Source: Euonymus europaeus (Eukaryota; Streptophyta; Magnoliopsida; Celastrales; Celastraceae). Taken from it: a stretch of 64,000 nt of DNA. The translations under genes were made by a program, and so were the position numbers. Positions 49,290 to 62,330 of this stretch are shown piece by piece; the stretch's first letter is position 1, and each line of letters opens with the position of its first letter. The notes beneath the pieces are model-generated. The model saw nothing but the letters and a program-made list of their open reading frames with translations. It made no database searches and was not told the origin of the DNA. The DNA lies in NCBI GenBank assembly GCA_963580455.1, contig OY756964.1, positions 930,001 through 994,000 on the forward strand, in the 5' to 3' direction.

Positions 49290-52200
49290 CGGCTAAATAG
49301 GTGAAACGAGACCAACTAGCCACGAGTTCTGAAATCAAAATCCGAAACACTAGGATGGTAGAGCTCGAAAAGTAGTGTGAAATCAAGCTAAAAAACACCG
49401 AATTCAGAACTCGGAGTCAACGGATATTCATAAAACCGTTTACGTAAAGAAACCACATTTCGCGGCTAACTAGGTGAAACGAGACCAACTAGCCACGAGT
49501 TCTGAAATCAAAATCCGAAAACGCTGGATTGTAGAGCTCGAAAAGTAGTGTGAAATCAAGCTAAAAATCACCGAATTCAGAACTCGGAGTCAACGGATAT
49601 TCATAAAACCGTTTACGTAAAGAAACCACATTTCGCGGCTAACTAGGTGAAACAAGACCTACTAGCCACGAGTTCTGAAATCAAAATACGAAAAGCGAGG
49701 ATTGTAGAGCTCGAAAAGTAGTGTGAAATCAAGCTAAAAATCACCGAATTCAGAACTCGTAGTCAAAGGATATTCATAAAATCGTTTACGTAAAGAAACC
49801 ACATTTCGCGGCTAAATAGGTGAAACGAGACCAACTAGCCACGAGTACTGAAATCAAAATACGAAACGCGAGGATTGTAGAGCTCGAAAAGTAGTGTGAA
49901 ATCAAGCTAAAAATCACCGAATTCAGAACTCGGAGTCAACGGATATTCATAAAACCGTTTACGTAAAGAAACCACATTTCGCGGCTAACTAGGTGAAACG
50001 AGACTAACTAGCCACGAGTTCTGAAATCAAAATCCGAAAACGCTGGATTGTAGAGCTCGAAAAGTAGTGTGAAATGAAGCTAAAAATCACCGAATTCAGA
50101 ACTCGGAGTCAACGGATATTCATAAAACCGTTTACGTAAAGAAACCACATTTCGCGGCTAACTAGGTGAAACAAGACCTACTAGCCACGAGTTCTGAAAT
50201 CAAAATACGAAACGCGAGGATTGTAGAGCTCGAAAAGTAGTGTGAAATCAAGCTAAAAATCACCGAATTCAGAACTCGGAGTCAACGGATATTCATAAAA
50301 CCGTTTACGTAAAGAAACCACATTTCGCGGCTAACTAGGTGAAACAAGACCTACTAGCCACGAGTTCTGAAATCAAAATACGAAACGCGAGGATTGTAGA
50401 GCTCGAAAAGTAGTGTGAAATCAAGCTAAAAATCAACGAATTCAGAACTCGGAGTCAACGGATATTCATAAAACCGTTTACGTAAAGAAACCACATTTCG
50501 CGGCTAACTAGGTGAAACGAGACCAACTAGCCACGATTTCTGAAATCAAAATCCGAAAACGCTGGATTGTAGAGCTCGAAAAGTAGTGTGAAATCAAGCT
50601 AAAAATCACCGAATTCAGAACTCGGAGTCAACGGATATTCATAAAACCGTTTACGTAAAGAAACCACATTTCGCGGCTAACTAGGTGAAACAAGACCTAC
50701 TAGCCACGAGTTCTGAAATCAAAATACGAAAAGCGAGGATTGTAGAGCTCGAAAAGTAGTGTGAAATCAAGCTAAAAATCACCGAATTCAGAACTCGTAG
50801 TCAAAGGATATTCATAAAATCGTTTACGTAAAGAAACCACATTTCGCGGCTAAATAGGTGAAACGAGACCAACTAGCCACGAGTACTGAAATCAAAATAC
50901 GAAACGCGAGGATTGTAGAGCTCGAAAAGTAGTGTGAAATCAAGCTAAAAATCACCGAATTCAGAACTCGTAGTCAAAGGATATTCATAAAATCATTTAC
51001 ATAAAGAAACCACATTTCGCGGCTAACTAGGTGAAACGAGACCTACTAGCCCCGAGTTCTGAAATCAAAATCCGAAAACGCTGGATTGTAGAGCTCGAAA
51101 AGTAGTGTGAAATCAAGCTAAAAATCACCGAATTCAGAACTCGGAGTCAACGGATATTCATAAAACCGTTTACGTAAAGAAACCACATTTCGCGGCTAAC
51201 TAGGTGAAACAAGACCTACTAGCCACGAGTTCTGAAATCAAAATACGAAAAGCGAGGATTGTAGAGCTCGAAAAGTAGTGTGTAATCAAGCTAAAAATCA
51301 CCGAATTCAGAACTCGGAGTCAACGGATATTCATAAAACCGTTTACGTAAAGAAACCACTTTTCGCGGCTAAATAGGTGAAACGAGACCAACTAGCCACG
51401 AGTTCTGAAATCAAAATCCGAAACACTAGGATGGTAGAGCTCGAAAAGTAGTGTGAAATCAAGCTAAAAAACACCGAATTCAGAACTCGGAGTCAACGGA
51501 TATTCATAAAACCGTTTACGTAAAGAAACCACATTTCGCGGCTAACTAGGTGAAACGAGACCAACTAGCCACGAGTTCTGAAATCAAAATCCGAAAACGC
51601 TGGATTGTAGAGCTCGAAAAGTAGTGTGAAATCAAGCTAAAAATCACCGAATTCAGAACTCGGAGTCAACGGATATTCATAAAACCGTTTACGTAAAGAA
51701 ACCACATTTCGCGGCTAACTAGGTGAAACAAGACCTACTAGCCACGAGTTCTGAAATCAAAATACGAAAAGCGAGGATTGTAGAGCTCGAAAAGTAGTGT
51801 GAAATCAAGCTAAAAATCACCGAATTCAGAACTCGTAGTCAAAGGATATTCATAAAATCGTTTACGTAAAGAAACCACATTTCGCGGCTAAATAGGTGAA
51901 ACGAGACCAACTAGCCACGAGTACTGAAATCAAAATACGAAACGCGAGGATTGTAGAGCTCGAAAAGTAGTGTGAAATCAAGCTAAAAATCACCGAATTC
52001 AGAACTCGGAGTCAACGGATATTCATAAAACCGTTTACGTAAAGAAACCACATTTCGCGGCTAACTAGGTGAAACGAGACTAACTAGCCACGAGTTCTGA
52101 AATCAAAATCCGAAAACGCTGGATTGTAGAGCTCGAAAAGTAGTGTGAAATGAAGCTAAAAATCACCGAATTCAGAACTCGGAGTCAACGGATATTCATA

Positions 52201-53560
52201 AAACCGTTTACGTAAAGAAACCACATTTCGCGGCTAACTAGGTGAAACAAGACCTACTAGCCACGAGTTCTGAAATCAAAATACGAAACGCGAGGATTGT
52301 AGAGCTCGAAAAGTAGTGTGAAATCAAGCTAAAAATCACCGAATTCAGAACTCGGAGTCAACGGATATTCATAAAACCGTTTACGTAAAGAAACCACATT
52401 TCGCGGCTAACTAGGTGAAACAAGACCTACTAGCCACGAGTTCTGAAATCAAAATACGAAACGCGAGGATTGTAGAGCTCGAAAAGTAGTGTGAAATCAA
52501 GCTAAAAATCAACGAATTCAGAACTCGGAGTCAACGGATATTCATAAAACCGTTTACGTAAAGAAACCACATTTCGCGGCTAACTAGGTGAAACGAGACC
52601 AACTAGCCACGATTTCTGAAATCAAAATCCGAAAACGCTGGATTGTAGAGCTCGAAAAGTAGTGTGAAATCAAGCTAAAAATCACCGAATTCAGAACTCG
52701 GAGTCAACGGATATTCATAAAACCGTTTACGTAAAGAAACCACATTTCGCGGCTAACTAGGTGAAACAAGACCTACTAGCCACGAGTTCTGAAATCAAAA
52801 TACGAAAAGCGAGGATTGTAGAGCTCGAAAAGTAGTGTGAAATCAAGCTAAAAATCACCGAATTCAGAACTCGTAGTCAAAGGATATTCATAAAATCGTT
52901 TACGTAAAGAAACCACATTTCGCGGCTAAATAGGTGAAACGAGACCAACTAGCCACGAGTACTGAAATCAAAATACGAAACGCGAGGATTGTAGAGCTCG
53001 AAAAGTAGTGTGAAATCAAGCTAAAAATCACCGAATTCAGAACTCGTAGTCAAAGGATATTCATAAAATCATTTACATAAAGAAACCACATTTCGCGGCT
53101 AACTAGGTGAAACGAGACCTACTAGCCCCGAGTTCTGAAATCAAAATCCGAAAACGCTGGATTGTAGAGCTCGAAAAGTAGTGTGAAATCAAGCTAAAAA
53201 TCACCGAATTCAGAACTCGGAGTCAACGGATATTCATAAAACCGTTTACGTAAAGAAACCACATTTCGCGGCTAACTAGGTGAAACAAGACCTACTAGCC
53301 ACGAGTTCTGAAATCAAAATACGAAAAGCGAGGATTGTAGAGCTCGAAAAGTAGTGTGTAATCAAGCTAAAAATCACCGAATTCAGAACTCGGAGTCAAC
53401 GGATATTCATAAAACCGTTTACGTAAAGAAACCACTTTTCGCGGCTAAATAGGTGAAACGAGACCAACTAGCCACGAGTTCTGAAATCAAAATCCGAAAC
53501 ACTAGGATGGTAGAGCTCGAAAAGTAGTGTGAAATCAAGCTAAAAAACACCGAATTCAGA
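49290..53560 (+). repeat. 12-monomer tandem duplication (2076 bp unit)
   Basis: Copy 1 is about 49290-51365, copy 2 about 51366-53441, and the beginning of a third copy runs to about 53560. Rare markers recur at exactly 2076 bp: CTAAAAAACACCG (49396/51472/53548), CCACGATTTCTG (50535/52611), AAATCATTTACATAAAG (50991/53067), and also GAGACTAACTAGCC, GAAATGAAGC and ATCAACGAATTC. I found no difference between copies 1 and 2 when comparing markers line by line. The left edge is where TAAAAAAAACC (49271) departs, and the right edge where GAACGAGGAGTC (53558) departs. Confidence 0.9.
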
Positions 53561-56500
53561 ACGAGGAGTCAACGGATATTCATAAAACCGTTTACGTAAA
53601 GAAACCACATTTCGCGGCTAACTAGGTGAAACGAGACCAACTAGCCACGAGTTCTGAAATCAAAATCCGAAAGCGCTCGATTGTAGAGCTCGAAAAGTAG
53701 TGTGAAATCAAGCTAAAAATCACTGAATTCAGAACTCGGAGGCAACGGATATTCATAAAACCGTTTACGTAAAGAAACCACATTTCGCGGCTAACTAGGT
53801 GAAACGAGACCTACTAGCCACGAGTTCTGAAATCAAAATCCGAAACGTTAGGATTGTAGAGCTCGAAAAGTAGTGTGAAATCAAGCTAAAAATCGCCGAA
53901 TTCAGAACTTGGAGTCAACGGATATTCATAAAACCGTTTACGTAAAGAAACCTTATTTCGCGGCTAACTAGGTGAAACGAGACCTACAAGCCACGAGTTC
54001 TGAAATCAAAATCCGAAACGTTAGGATTGTAGAGCCCGAAAAGTAGTGTGAAATCAAGCTAAAAATCACCGAATTCAGAACTCGGAGTCAACGGATATTC
54101 ATAAAACCGTTTACGTAAAGAAACCACATTTCGCGGCTAACTAGGTAAAACAAGACCTACAAGCCACGAGTTCTGAAATCAAAATCCGAAACGTTAGGAT
54201 TGTAGAGCTCGAAAAGTAGTGTGAAATCAAGCTAAAAATCACCGAATTCAGAACTCGGAGTCAACGGATATTCAGAAAACCGTTTATGTAAAGAAACCAC
54301 ATTTCGCGGCTAACTAGGTGAAACGAGACCAACTAGCCACGAGTTCAGAAATCAAAATCCGAAACGCCAGGATCGTAGAGCTCGAAAACTAGTGTGAAAT
54401 CAAGGTAAAAATCACCAAATTCAGAACTCGGAGGCAACGGATATTCCTAAAACTGTTTACGTAAAGAAACCACATTTCGCGGCTAAATAGGTGAAACGAG
54501 ACCAACTAGCCACGAGTTCTGAAATCAAAATCCGAAATGCCAGGATTGTAGAGCTCGAAAAGTAGTGTGTAATCAAGCTAAAAATCACCGAATTCAGAAC
54601 TTGGAGTCAACGGATATTCATAAAACTGTTTACGTAAAGAAACCACATTTCGCGGCTAAATAGGTGAAACGAGACCTACTAGCCACGAGATCTGAAATCA
54701 AAATCCGAAAACCCAGGATTGTAGAGCTCGAAAAGTAGTGTGAAATCAAGCTAAAAATCACCGAATTCAGAACTCGGAGTCAACGGATATTCATAAAACC
54801 GTTTACGTAAAGAAACCACATTTCGCGGCTAACTAGGTGAAACGAGACCAACTAGCCACGATTTCTGAAATCAAAATCCGAAAACGCTGGATTGTAGAGC
54901 TCGAAAAGTAGTGTGAAATCAAGCTAAAAATCACCGAATTCAGAACTCGGAGTCAACGGATATTCATAAAACCGTTTACGTAAAGAAACCACATTTCGCG
55001 GCTAACTAGGTGAAACAAGACCTACTAGCCACGAGTTCTGAAATCAAAATACGAAAAGCGAGGATTGTAGAGCTCGAAAAGTAGTGTGTAATCAAGCTAA
55101 AAATCACCGAATTCAGAACTCGGAGTCAACGGATATTTATAAAACCGTTTACGTAAAGAAACCACATTTCGCGGCTAAATAGGTGAAACGAGACCAAATA
55201 TCCACGAGTACTGAAATCATAATCCGAAACTCTAGGATTGTAGAGCTCGAAAAGTAGTGTGAAATCAAGCTAAAAATCACCGAATTCAGAACTCGGAGTC
55301 AACGGATATTCATAAAGCCGTCTACGTAAAGAAACCACATTTCGCGGCTAACTAAGTGAAACAAGACCAACTAGCCACGAGTTCTGAAATCAAAATCCGA
55401 AACGCCAGGATTGTAGAGCTCAAAAAGTACTGTGAAATCAAGCTAAAAATCACCGAATTCAAAACTCGGAGTCAACGGATATTCATAAAACCGTTTACGT
55501 AAAGAAACCACATTTCGCGGCTAACTAGGTGAAACAAGTTCTAATAGCCACGAGTTCTGATATCAAAATCCGAAATGCCAGGATTGTAGAGCTCGAATAG
55601 TAGTGTGAAATCAAGCTAAAAATCACCGAATTCAAAACTCGGAGTCAACGGATATTCATAAAACCGTTTACGTAAAGAAACCACATTTCGCGGCTAACTA
55701 GGTGGAACGAGACCAACTGGCCACGAGTTCTGAAATCAAAATCCGAAACTCCAGGATTGTAGAGCTCGAAAAGTAGTGTGAAATAATGCTAAAAATCACC
55801 GAATTCAAAACTCGGAGTCAACGGATATTCATAAAACCGTTTACGTAAAGAAACCACTTTTCGCGGCTAAATAGGTGAAACGAGACCAACTAGCCACGAG
55901 TTCTGAAATCAAAATCCGAAATGCTAGGATGGTAGAGCTCGAAAAGTAGTCTGAAATCAAGCTAAAAATCACCGAATTCAGAACTCGGAATCAACGGATA
56001 TTCATAAAACCGTTTACGTAAAGAAACCACATTTCGCGGCTAACTTGGTGAAACAAGACCTACTAGCCACGAGTTCTGAAATCAAAATCCGAAACGCCAG
56101 GATTGTAGAGCTCAAAAAGTAGTGTGAAATCAAGCTAAAAATCACCGAATTCAGAACTCGGAGTCAACGGATATTCATAAAACCGTTTACGTAAAGAAAC
56201 CACATTTCGCGGCTAACTTGGTGAAACACGACCTACTAGCCACGAGTTCTGAAATCAAAATCCGAAACACCAGGATTGTAGAGCTCGAAAAGTAGTGTGA
56301 AATCAAGATAAAAATCACCGAATTCAGAACTCGGAGTCAACGGAAATTCATAAAACCGTTTACGTAAAGAAACCACATTTCGCGGCTAACAAGGTGAAAC
56401 GAGAACTACTAGCCACGAGTTCTGAAATCGAAATCCGAAAACCCAGGATTGTAGAGCTCGAAAAGTAGTGTGAAATCAAGCTAAAAATCACCGAATTCAG

Positions 56501-56700
56501 AACTCGGAGTCAACGGATATTCATAAAACTGTTTACGTAAAGAAACCACATTTCGCGGCTAAATAGGTGAAACTAGACCAACTAGCCACGAGATCTGAAA
56601 TCAAAATCCGAAAACCTGGGATTGTAGAGCTCGAAAAGTAGTGTGAAATCAAGCTAAAAATCACCGAATTCAGAACTCGGAGTCAACGGATATTCATAAA
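53560..56700 (+). repeat. Degenerate transition zone between blocks C and D
   Basis: About 18 units rich in private substitutions: AACCTTATTTCGC, GAGCCCGAAA, GGTAAAACAAG, ATTCAGAAAACC, ATTCCTAAAACTG, GAACTTGGAG, GTTCTAATAGCC and GGTGGAACG. A fragment of block C (about 54800-55100, with CGATTTCTG, AACGCTGG and AAAAGCGAGG) is embedded. The phase is unbroken. CATAATCCGAAACTCTAGG at 55218 recurs at 57121, 11 units on. Confidence 0.6.
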
Positions 56701-56939
56701 ACCGTTTACGTAAAGAAACCACATTTCGCGGCTAACTAGGTGAAACGAGACCAACTAGCCACAATTTCTGAAGTCAAAATCCGAAATGCCAGGATCGTAG
56801 AGCTCGAAAAGTAGTGTGAAATCAAGCTAAAAATCACCGAATTCAGAACTCGGAGTCAACGGATATTCATAAAACCGTTTACGTAAAGAAACCACATTTC
56901 GCGGCTAACTAGGTGAAACGAGACCTACTAGCCATGAGT

Positions 56940-58700
56940 TCTGAAATCAAAATACGAAAAGCGAGGATTGTAGAGCTCGAAAAGTAGTGTGTAATCAAGC
57001 TAAAAATCACCGAATTCAGAACTCGGAGTCAACGGATATTCATAAAACCGTTTACGTAAAGAAACCACATTTCGCGGCTAAATAGGTGAAACGAGACCAA
57101 CTAGCCACGAGTACTGAAATCATAATCCGAAACTCTAGGATTGTAGAGCTCGAAAAGTAATGTGAAATCAAGCTAAAAATCACCGAATTCAGAACTCGGA
57201 GTCAACGGATATTCATAAAACCGTCTACGTAAAGAAACCACAATTCGCGGCTAACTAAGTGAAACAAGACCAACTAGCCACGAGTTCTGAAATCAAAATC
57301 CGAAACGGCAGGATTGTAGAGCTCAAAAAGTACTGTGAAATCAAGCTAAAAATCACCGAATTCAAAACTCGGAGTCAACGGATATTCATAAAACCATTTA
57401 CGTAAAGAAACCACATTTCGCGGCTAACTAGGTGAAACGAGACCAACTAGCCACAATTTCTGAAGTCAAAATCCGAAATGCCAGGATCGTAGAGCTCGAA
57501 AAGTAGTGTGAAATCAAGCTAAAAATCACCGAATTCAGAACTCGGAGTCAACGGATATTCATAAAACCGTTTACGTAAAGAAACCACATTTCGCGGCTAA
57601 CTAGGTGAAACGAGACCTACTAGCCACGAGTTCTCAAATCAAAATCCGAAACACCAGGATCGTAGAGCTCGAAAATAAGTGTGAAATCAAGCTAAAAATC
57701 ACAGAATTCAGAACTCGGAGTCAACGGATATTCATAATACCGTTTACGTAAAGAAACCACATTTCGCGGCTAAATAGGTGAAACGAGACCAACTAGCCAC
57801 GAGTTCTGAAATCAAAATCCGAAACGCCAAGATTGTAGAGCTCGAAAAGTAGTGTGTAATCAAGCTAAAAATCACCGAATTCAGAACTCGGAGTCAACGG
57901 ATATTCATAAAACCGTTTACGTAAAGAAACCACATTTCGCGGCTAAATAGGTGAAACGAGACCAACTAGCCACGAGTACTGAAATCATAATCCGAAACTC
58001 TAGGATTGTAGAGCTCGAAAAGTAGTGTGAAATCAAGCTAAAAATCACCGAATTCAGAACTCGGAGTCAACGGATATTCATAAAACCGTCTACGTAAAGA
58101 AACCACAATTCGCGGCTAACTAAGTGAAACAAGACCAACTAGCCACGAGTTCTGAAATCAAAATCCGAAACGCCAGGATTGTAGAGCTCGAATAGTAGTG
58201 TGAAATCAAGCTAAAAATCACCGAATTCAAAACTCGGAGTCAACGGATATTCATAAAACCATTTACGTAAAGAAACCACATTTCGCGGCTAACTAGGTGA
58301 AACGAGACCAACTAGCCACAATTTCTGAAGTCAAAATCCGAAATGCCAGGATCGTAGAGCTCGAAAAGTAGTGTGAAATCAAGCTAAAAATCACCGAATT
58401 CAGAACTCGGAGTCAACGGATATTCATAAAACCGTTTACATAAAGAAACCACATTTCGCGGCTAACTAGGTGAAACGAGACCTACTAGCCACGAGTTCTC
58501 AAATCAAAATCCGAAACACCAGGATCGTAGAGCTCGAAAATAAGTGTGAAATCAAGCTAAAAATCACAGAATTCAGAACTCGGAGTCAACGGATATTCAT
58601 AATACCGTTTACGTAAAGAAACCACATTTCGCGGCTAAATAGGTGAAACGAGACCAACTAGCCACGAGTTCTGAAATCAAAATCCGAAATGCCAAGATTG
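56940..58700 (+). repeat. Five-monomer tandem duplication (865 bp)
   Basis: ATCACAGAATTC occurs at about 57699 and 58564, TAATACCG shortly after each, AACCGTCTACG at about 57222 and 58087, and CACAATTTCTG at 57453 and 58318, all 865 bp apart. A further CACAATTTCTG at 56761 lies four units before the first. CATAATCCGAAACTC begins a partial third copy near 58851. Confidence 0.82.
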
Positions 58701-58899
58701 TAGAGCTCGAAAAGTAGTGTGTAATCAAGCTAAAAATCACCGAATTCAGAACTCGGAGTCAACGGATATTCATAAAACCGTTTACGTAAAGAAACCACAT
58801 TTCGCGGCTAAATAGGTGAAACGAGACCAACTAGCCACGAGTACTGAAATCATAATCCGAAACTCTAGGATTGTAGAGCTCGAAAAGTAGTGTGAAATC

Positions 58900-61800
58900 A
58901 AGCTAAAAATCACCGAATTCAGAACTCGTAGTCAAAGGATATTCATAAAATCGTTTACGTAAAGAAACCACATTTCGCGGCTAACTAGGTGAAACGAGAC
59001 CTACTATCCACGAGTTCTGAAATCAAAATCCGAAACGCCAGGATTGTAGAGCTCGAAAAGTAGTGTGAAATAATGCTAAAAATCACCGAATTCAAAACTC
59101 GGAGTCAACGGATATTCATAAAACCGTTTACGTAAAGAAACCACTTTTCGCGGCTAAATAGGTGAAACGAGACCAACTAGCCACGAGTTCTGAAATCAAA
59201 ATCCGAAACGCTAGGATGTTAGAGCTCGAAAAGTAGTGTGAAATCAAGCTAAAAATCACCGAATTCAGAACTCGGAGTCAACGGATATTCATAAAACCGT
59301 TTACGTAAAGAAACCACATTTCGCGGCTAACTTGGTGAAACAAGACCTACTAGCCACGAGTTCTGAAATCAAAATCCGAAATGCCAGGATTGTAGAGCTC
59401 GAAAACTAGTGTGAAATCAAGCAAAAAATCACCGAATTCAAAACTCGGAGTCAATAGATATTCATAAAACTGTTTACGTAAAGAAACAACATTTCGCGGC
59501 TAAATAGGTGAAACGAGACCAACTATCCACGAGTTCTGAAATCAAAATCCGAAATGCGAGGATTGTAGAGCTCGAAAAGTAGTGTGAAATCAAGCTAAAA
59601 ATCACCGAATTCAGAACTCGTAGTCAAAGGATATTCATAAAATCGTTTACGTAAAGAAACCACATTTCGCGGCTAACTAGATGAAACGAGACCTACTATC
59701 CACGAGTTCTGAAATCAAAATCCGAAACGCCAGGATTGTAGAGCTCGAAAAGTAGTGTGAAATAATGCTAAAAATCACCGAATTCAAAACTCGGAGTCAA
59801 CGGATATTCATAAAACCGTTTACGTAAAGAAACCACTTTTCGCGGCTAAATAGGTGAAACGAGACCAACTAGCCACGAGTTCTGAAATCAAAATCCGAAA
59901 CGCTAGGATGGTAGAGCTCGAAAAGTAGTGTGAAATCAAGCTAAAAATCACCGAATTCAGAACTCGGAGTCAACGGATATTCATAAAACCGTTTACGTAA
60001 AGAAACCACATTTCGCGGCTAACTTGGTGAAACAAGACCTACTAGCCACGAGTTCTGAAATCAAAATCCGAAACGCCAGGATTGTAGAGCTCGAAAAGTA
60101 GTGTGAAATCAAGCAAAAAATCGCCGAATTCAAAACTCGGAGTCAATAGATATTTATAAAACTGTTTACGTAAAGAAACAACATTTCGCGGCTAAATAGG
60201 TGAAACGAGACCAACTATCCACGAGTTCTGAAATCAAAATCCGAAACGCGAGGATTGTAGAGCTCGAAAAGTAGTGTGAAATCAAGCTAAAAATCACCGA
60301 ATTCAGAACTCGTAGTCAAAGGATATTCATAAAATCGTTTACGTAAAGAAACCACATTTTGCGGCTAACTAGGTGAAACGAGACCTACTAGCCACGAGTT
60401 CTGAAATCAAAATCCGAAACTCCAGGATTGTAGAGCTCGAAAAGTAGTATGAAATCAAGCTAAAAATCACCGAATTCAGAACTCGGAGACAATGGATATT
60501 CAGAAAACCGTTTACGTAAAGAAACCACATTTCGCGGCTAACTAGGTGAAACGAAACCTACAAGCCACGAGTTCTGAAATCAAAATCCGAAACATTAGGA
60601 TTGTAGAGCTCGAAAAGTAGTGTGAAATCAAGCTAAAAATCACCGAATTAAGAACTCGGAGTCAACGGATATTCAGAAAACCGTTTACGTAAAGAAACCA
60701 CATTTCGCGGCTAACTAGGTGAAACGAGACCTACTAGCGACGAGTTCTGAAATCAAAATCCAAAACTCCAGGATTGTAGAGCTCGAAAAGTAGTATGAAA
60801 TCAAGCTAAAAATCACCGAATTCAGAACTCGGAGTCAACGGATATTCATAAAACCGTTTACGTAAAGAAACCACATTTCGCGGCTAACTAGGTGAAACGA
60901 GATCTACTAGCCACGAGTTCTGAAATCAAAATCCGAAACTCCAGGATTGTAGAGCTCAAAAAGTAGTGTGAAATCATGCTAAAAATCACCGAATTCAGAA
61001 CTCGGAGTCAACGGATATTCATAAAACCGTTTACGTAAAGAAACCACATTTCGCGGCTAACTAGTTGAAACGAGACCAACTATCCACGAGTTCTGAAATC
61101 AAAATCCGAAAACGCTGGATTGTAGAGCTCGAAAAGTAGTGTGAAATCAAGCTAAAAATCACCGAATTCAGAACTCGTAGTCAAAGGATATTCATAAAAT
61201 CGTTTACGTAAAGAAACCACATTTCGCGGCTAACTTGGTGAAACAAGACCTACTAGCCACGAGTTCTGAAATCAAAATCCGAAACGCCAGGATTGTAGAG
61301 CTCGAAAACTAGTGTGAAATCAAGCAAAAAATCACCGAATTCAAAACTCGGAGTCAATAGATATTCATAAAACCGTTTACGTAAAGAAACCACATTTCGC
61401 GGCTAACTAGTTGAAACGAGACCAACTATCCACGAGTTCTGAAATCAAAATCCGAAAACGCTGGATTGTAGAGCTCGAAAAGTAGTGTGAAATCAAGCTA
61501 AAAATCACCGAATTCAGAACTCGTAGTCAAAGGATATTCATAAAATCGTTTACGTAAAGAAACCACATTTCGCGGCTAACTTGGTGAAACAAGACCTACT
61601 AGCCACGAGTTCTGAAATCAAAATCCGAAAGGCCAGGATTGTAGAGCTCGAAAACTAGTGTGAAATCAAGCAAAAAATCACCGAATTCAAAACTCGGAGT
61701 CAATAGATATTCATAAAACTGTTTACGTAAAGAAACAACATTTCGCGGCTAAATAGGTGAAACGAGACCAACTATCCACGAGTTCTGAAATCAAAATCCG

Positions 61801-62330
61801 AAACGCGAGGATTGTAGAGCTCGAAAAGTAGTGTGAAATCAAGCTAAAAATCACCGAATTCAGAACTCGTAGTCAAAGGATATTCATAAAATCGTTTACG
61901 TAAAGAAACCACATTTCGCGGCTAACTAGGTGAAACGAGACCTACTATCCACGAGTTCTGAAATCAAAATCCGAAACGCCAGGATTGTAGAGCTCGAAAA
62001 GTAGTGTGAAATAATGCTAAAAATCACCGAATTCAAAACTCGGAGTCAACGGATATTCATAAAACCGTTTACGTAAAGAAACCACTTTTCGCGGCTAAAT
62101 AGGTGAAACGAGACCAACTAGCCACGAGTTCTGAAATCAAAATCCGAAACGCTAGGATGGTAGAGCTCGAAAAGTAGTGTGAAATCAAGCTAAAAATCAC
62201 CGAATTCAGAACTCGGAGTCAACGGATATTCATAAAACCGTTTACGTAAAGAAACCACATTTCGCGGCTAACTTGGTGAAACAAGACCTACTAGCCACGA
62301 GTTCTGAAATCAAAATCCGAAACGCTAGGA
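58900..62330 (+). repeat. Nested 4-, 7-, 2- and 13-monomer spacings
   Basis: AATAATGCT at 59073, 59765 and 62014 gives spacings of 4 and 13 units. TCAATAGATATT at 59451, 60143, 61354 and 61700 gives 4, 7 and 2. CTAGTTGAAACGAG with TATCCACGAG at about 61061 and 61407 is a two-unit tandem. The same string (AATAATGCT unit, CACTTTT unit, CTAACTTGG unit, GTCAATAG unit, CTCGTAGTCAAAGG unit) is therefore re-used in shuffled multiples. Confidence 0.75.

Larger units (their letters stand above)
36050..53560 (+). repeat. Region C: mixed block of three linked monomer types
   Basis: About 101 units. Type C1 couples CTCGTAGTCAAAGG, AAAATCG, CTAAATAGG and GAGTACTG in one unit. Type C2 couples AATAATGCT with TTCAAAACTCGG, preceded by TGTAGTGCTCG. 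Type C3 couples GAAACAAGACCTAC with AAAATACGAAACGCGAGG. Units with GAAAACGCTGGATTG form a further variant. The types are interleaved in ordered strings that repeat at 16, 4, 15 and 12 units. TGTAGTGCTCG removes the SacI-type hexamer. Small 1 bp indels lie at about 37298, 42873, 45259, 46624 and 49275. No gene is present. Confidence 0.82.
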
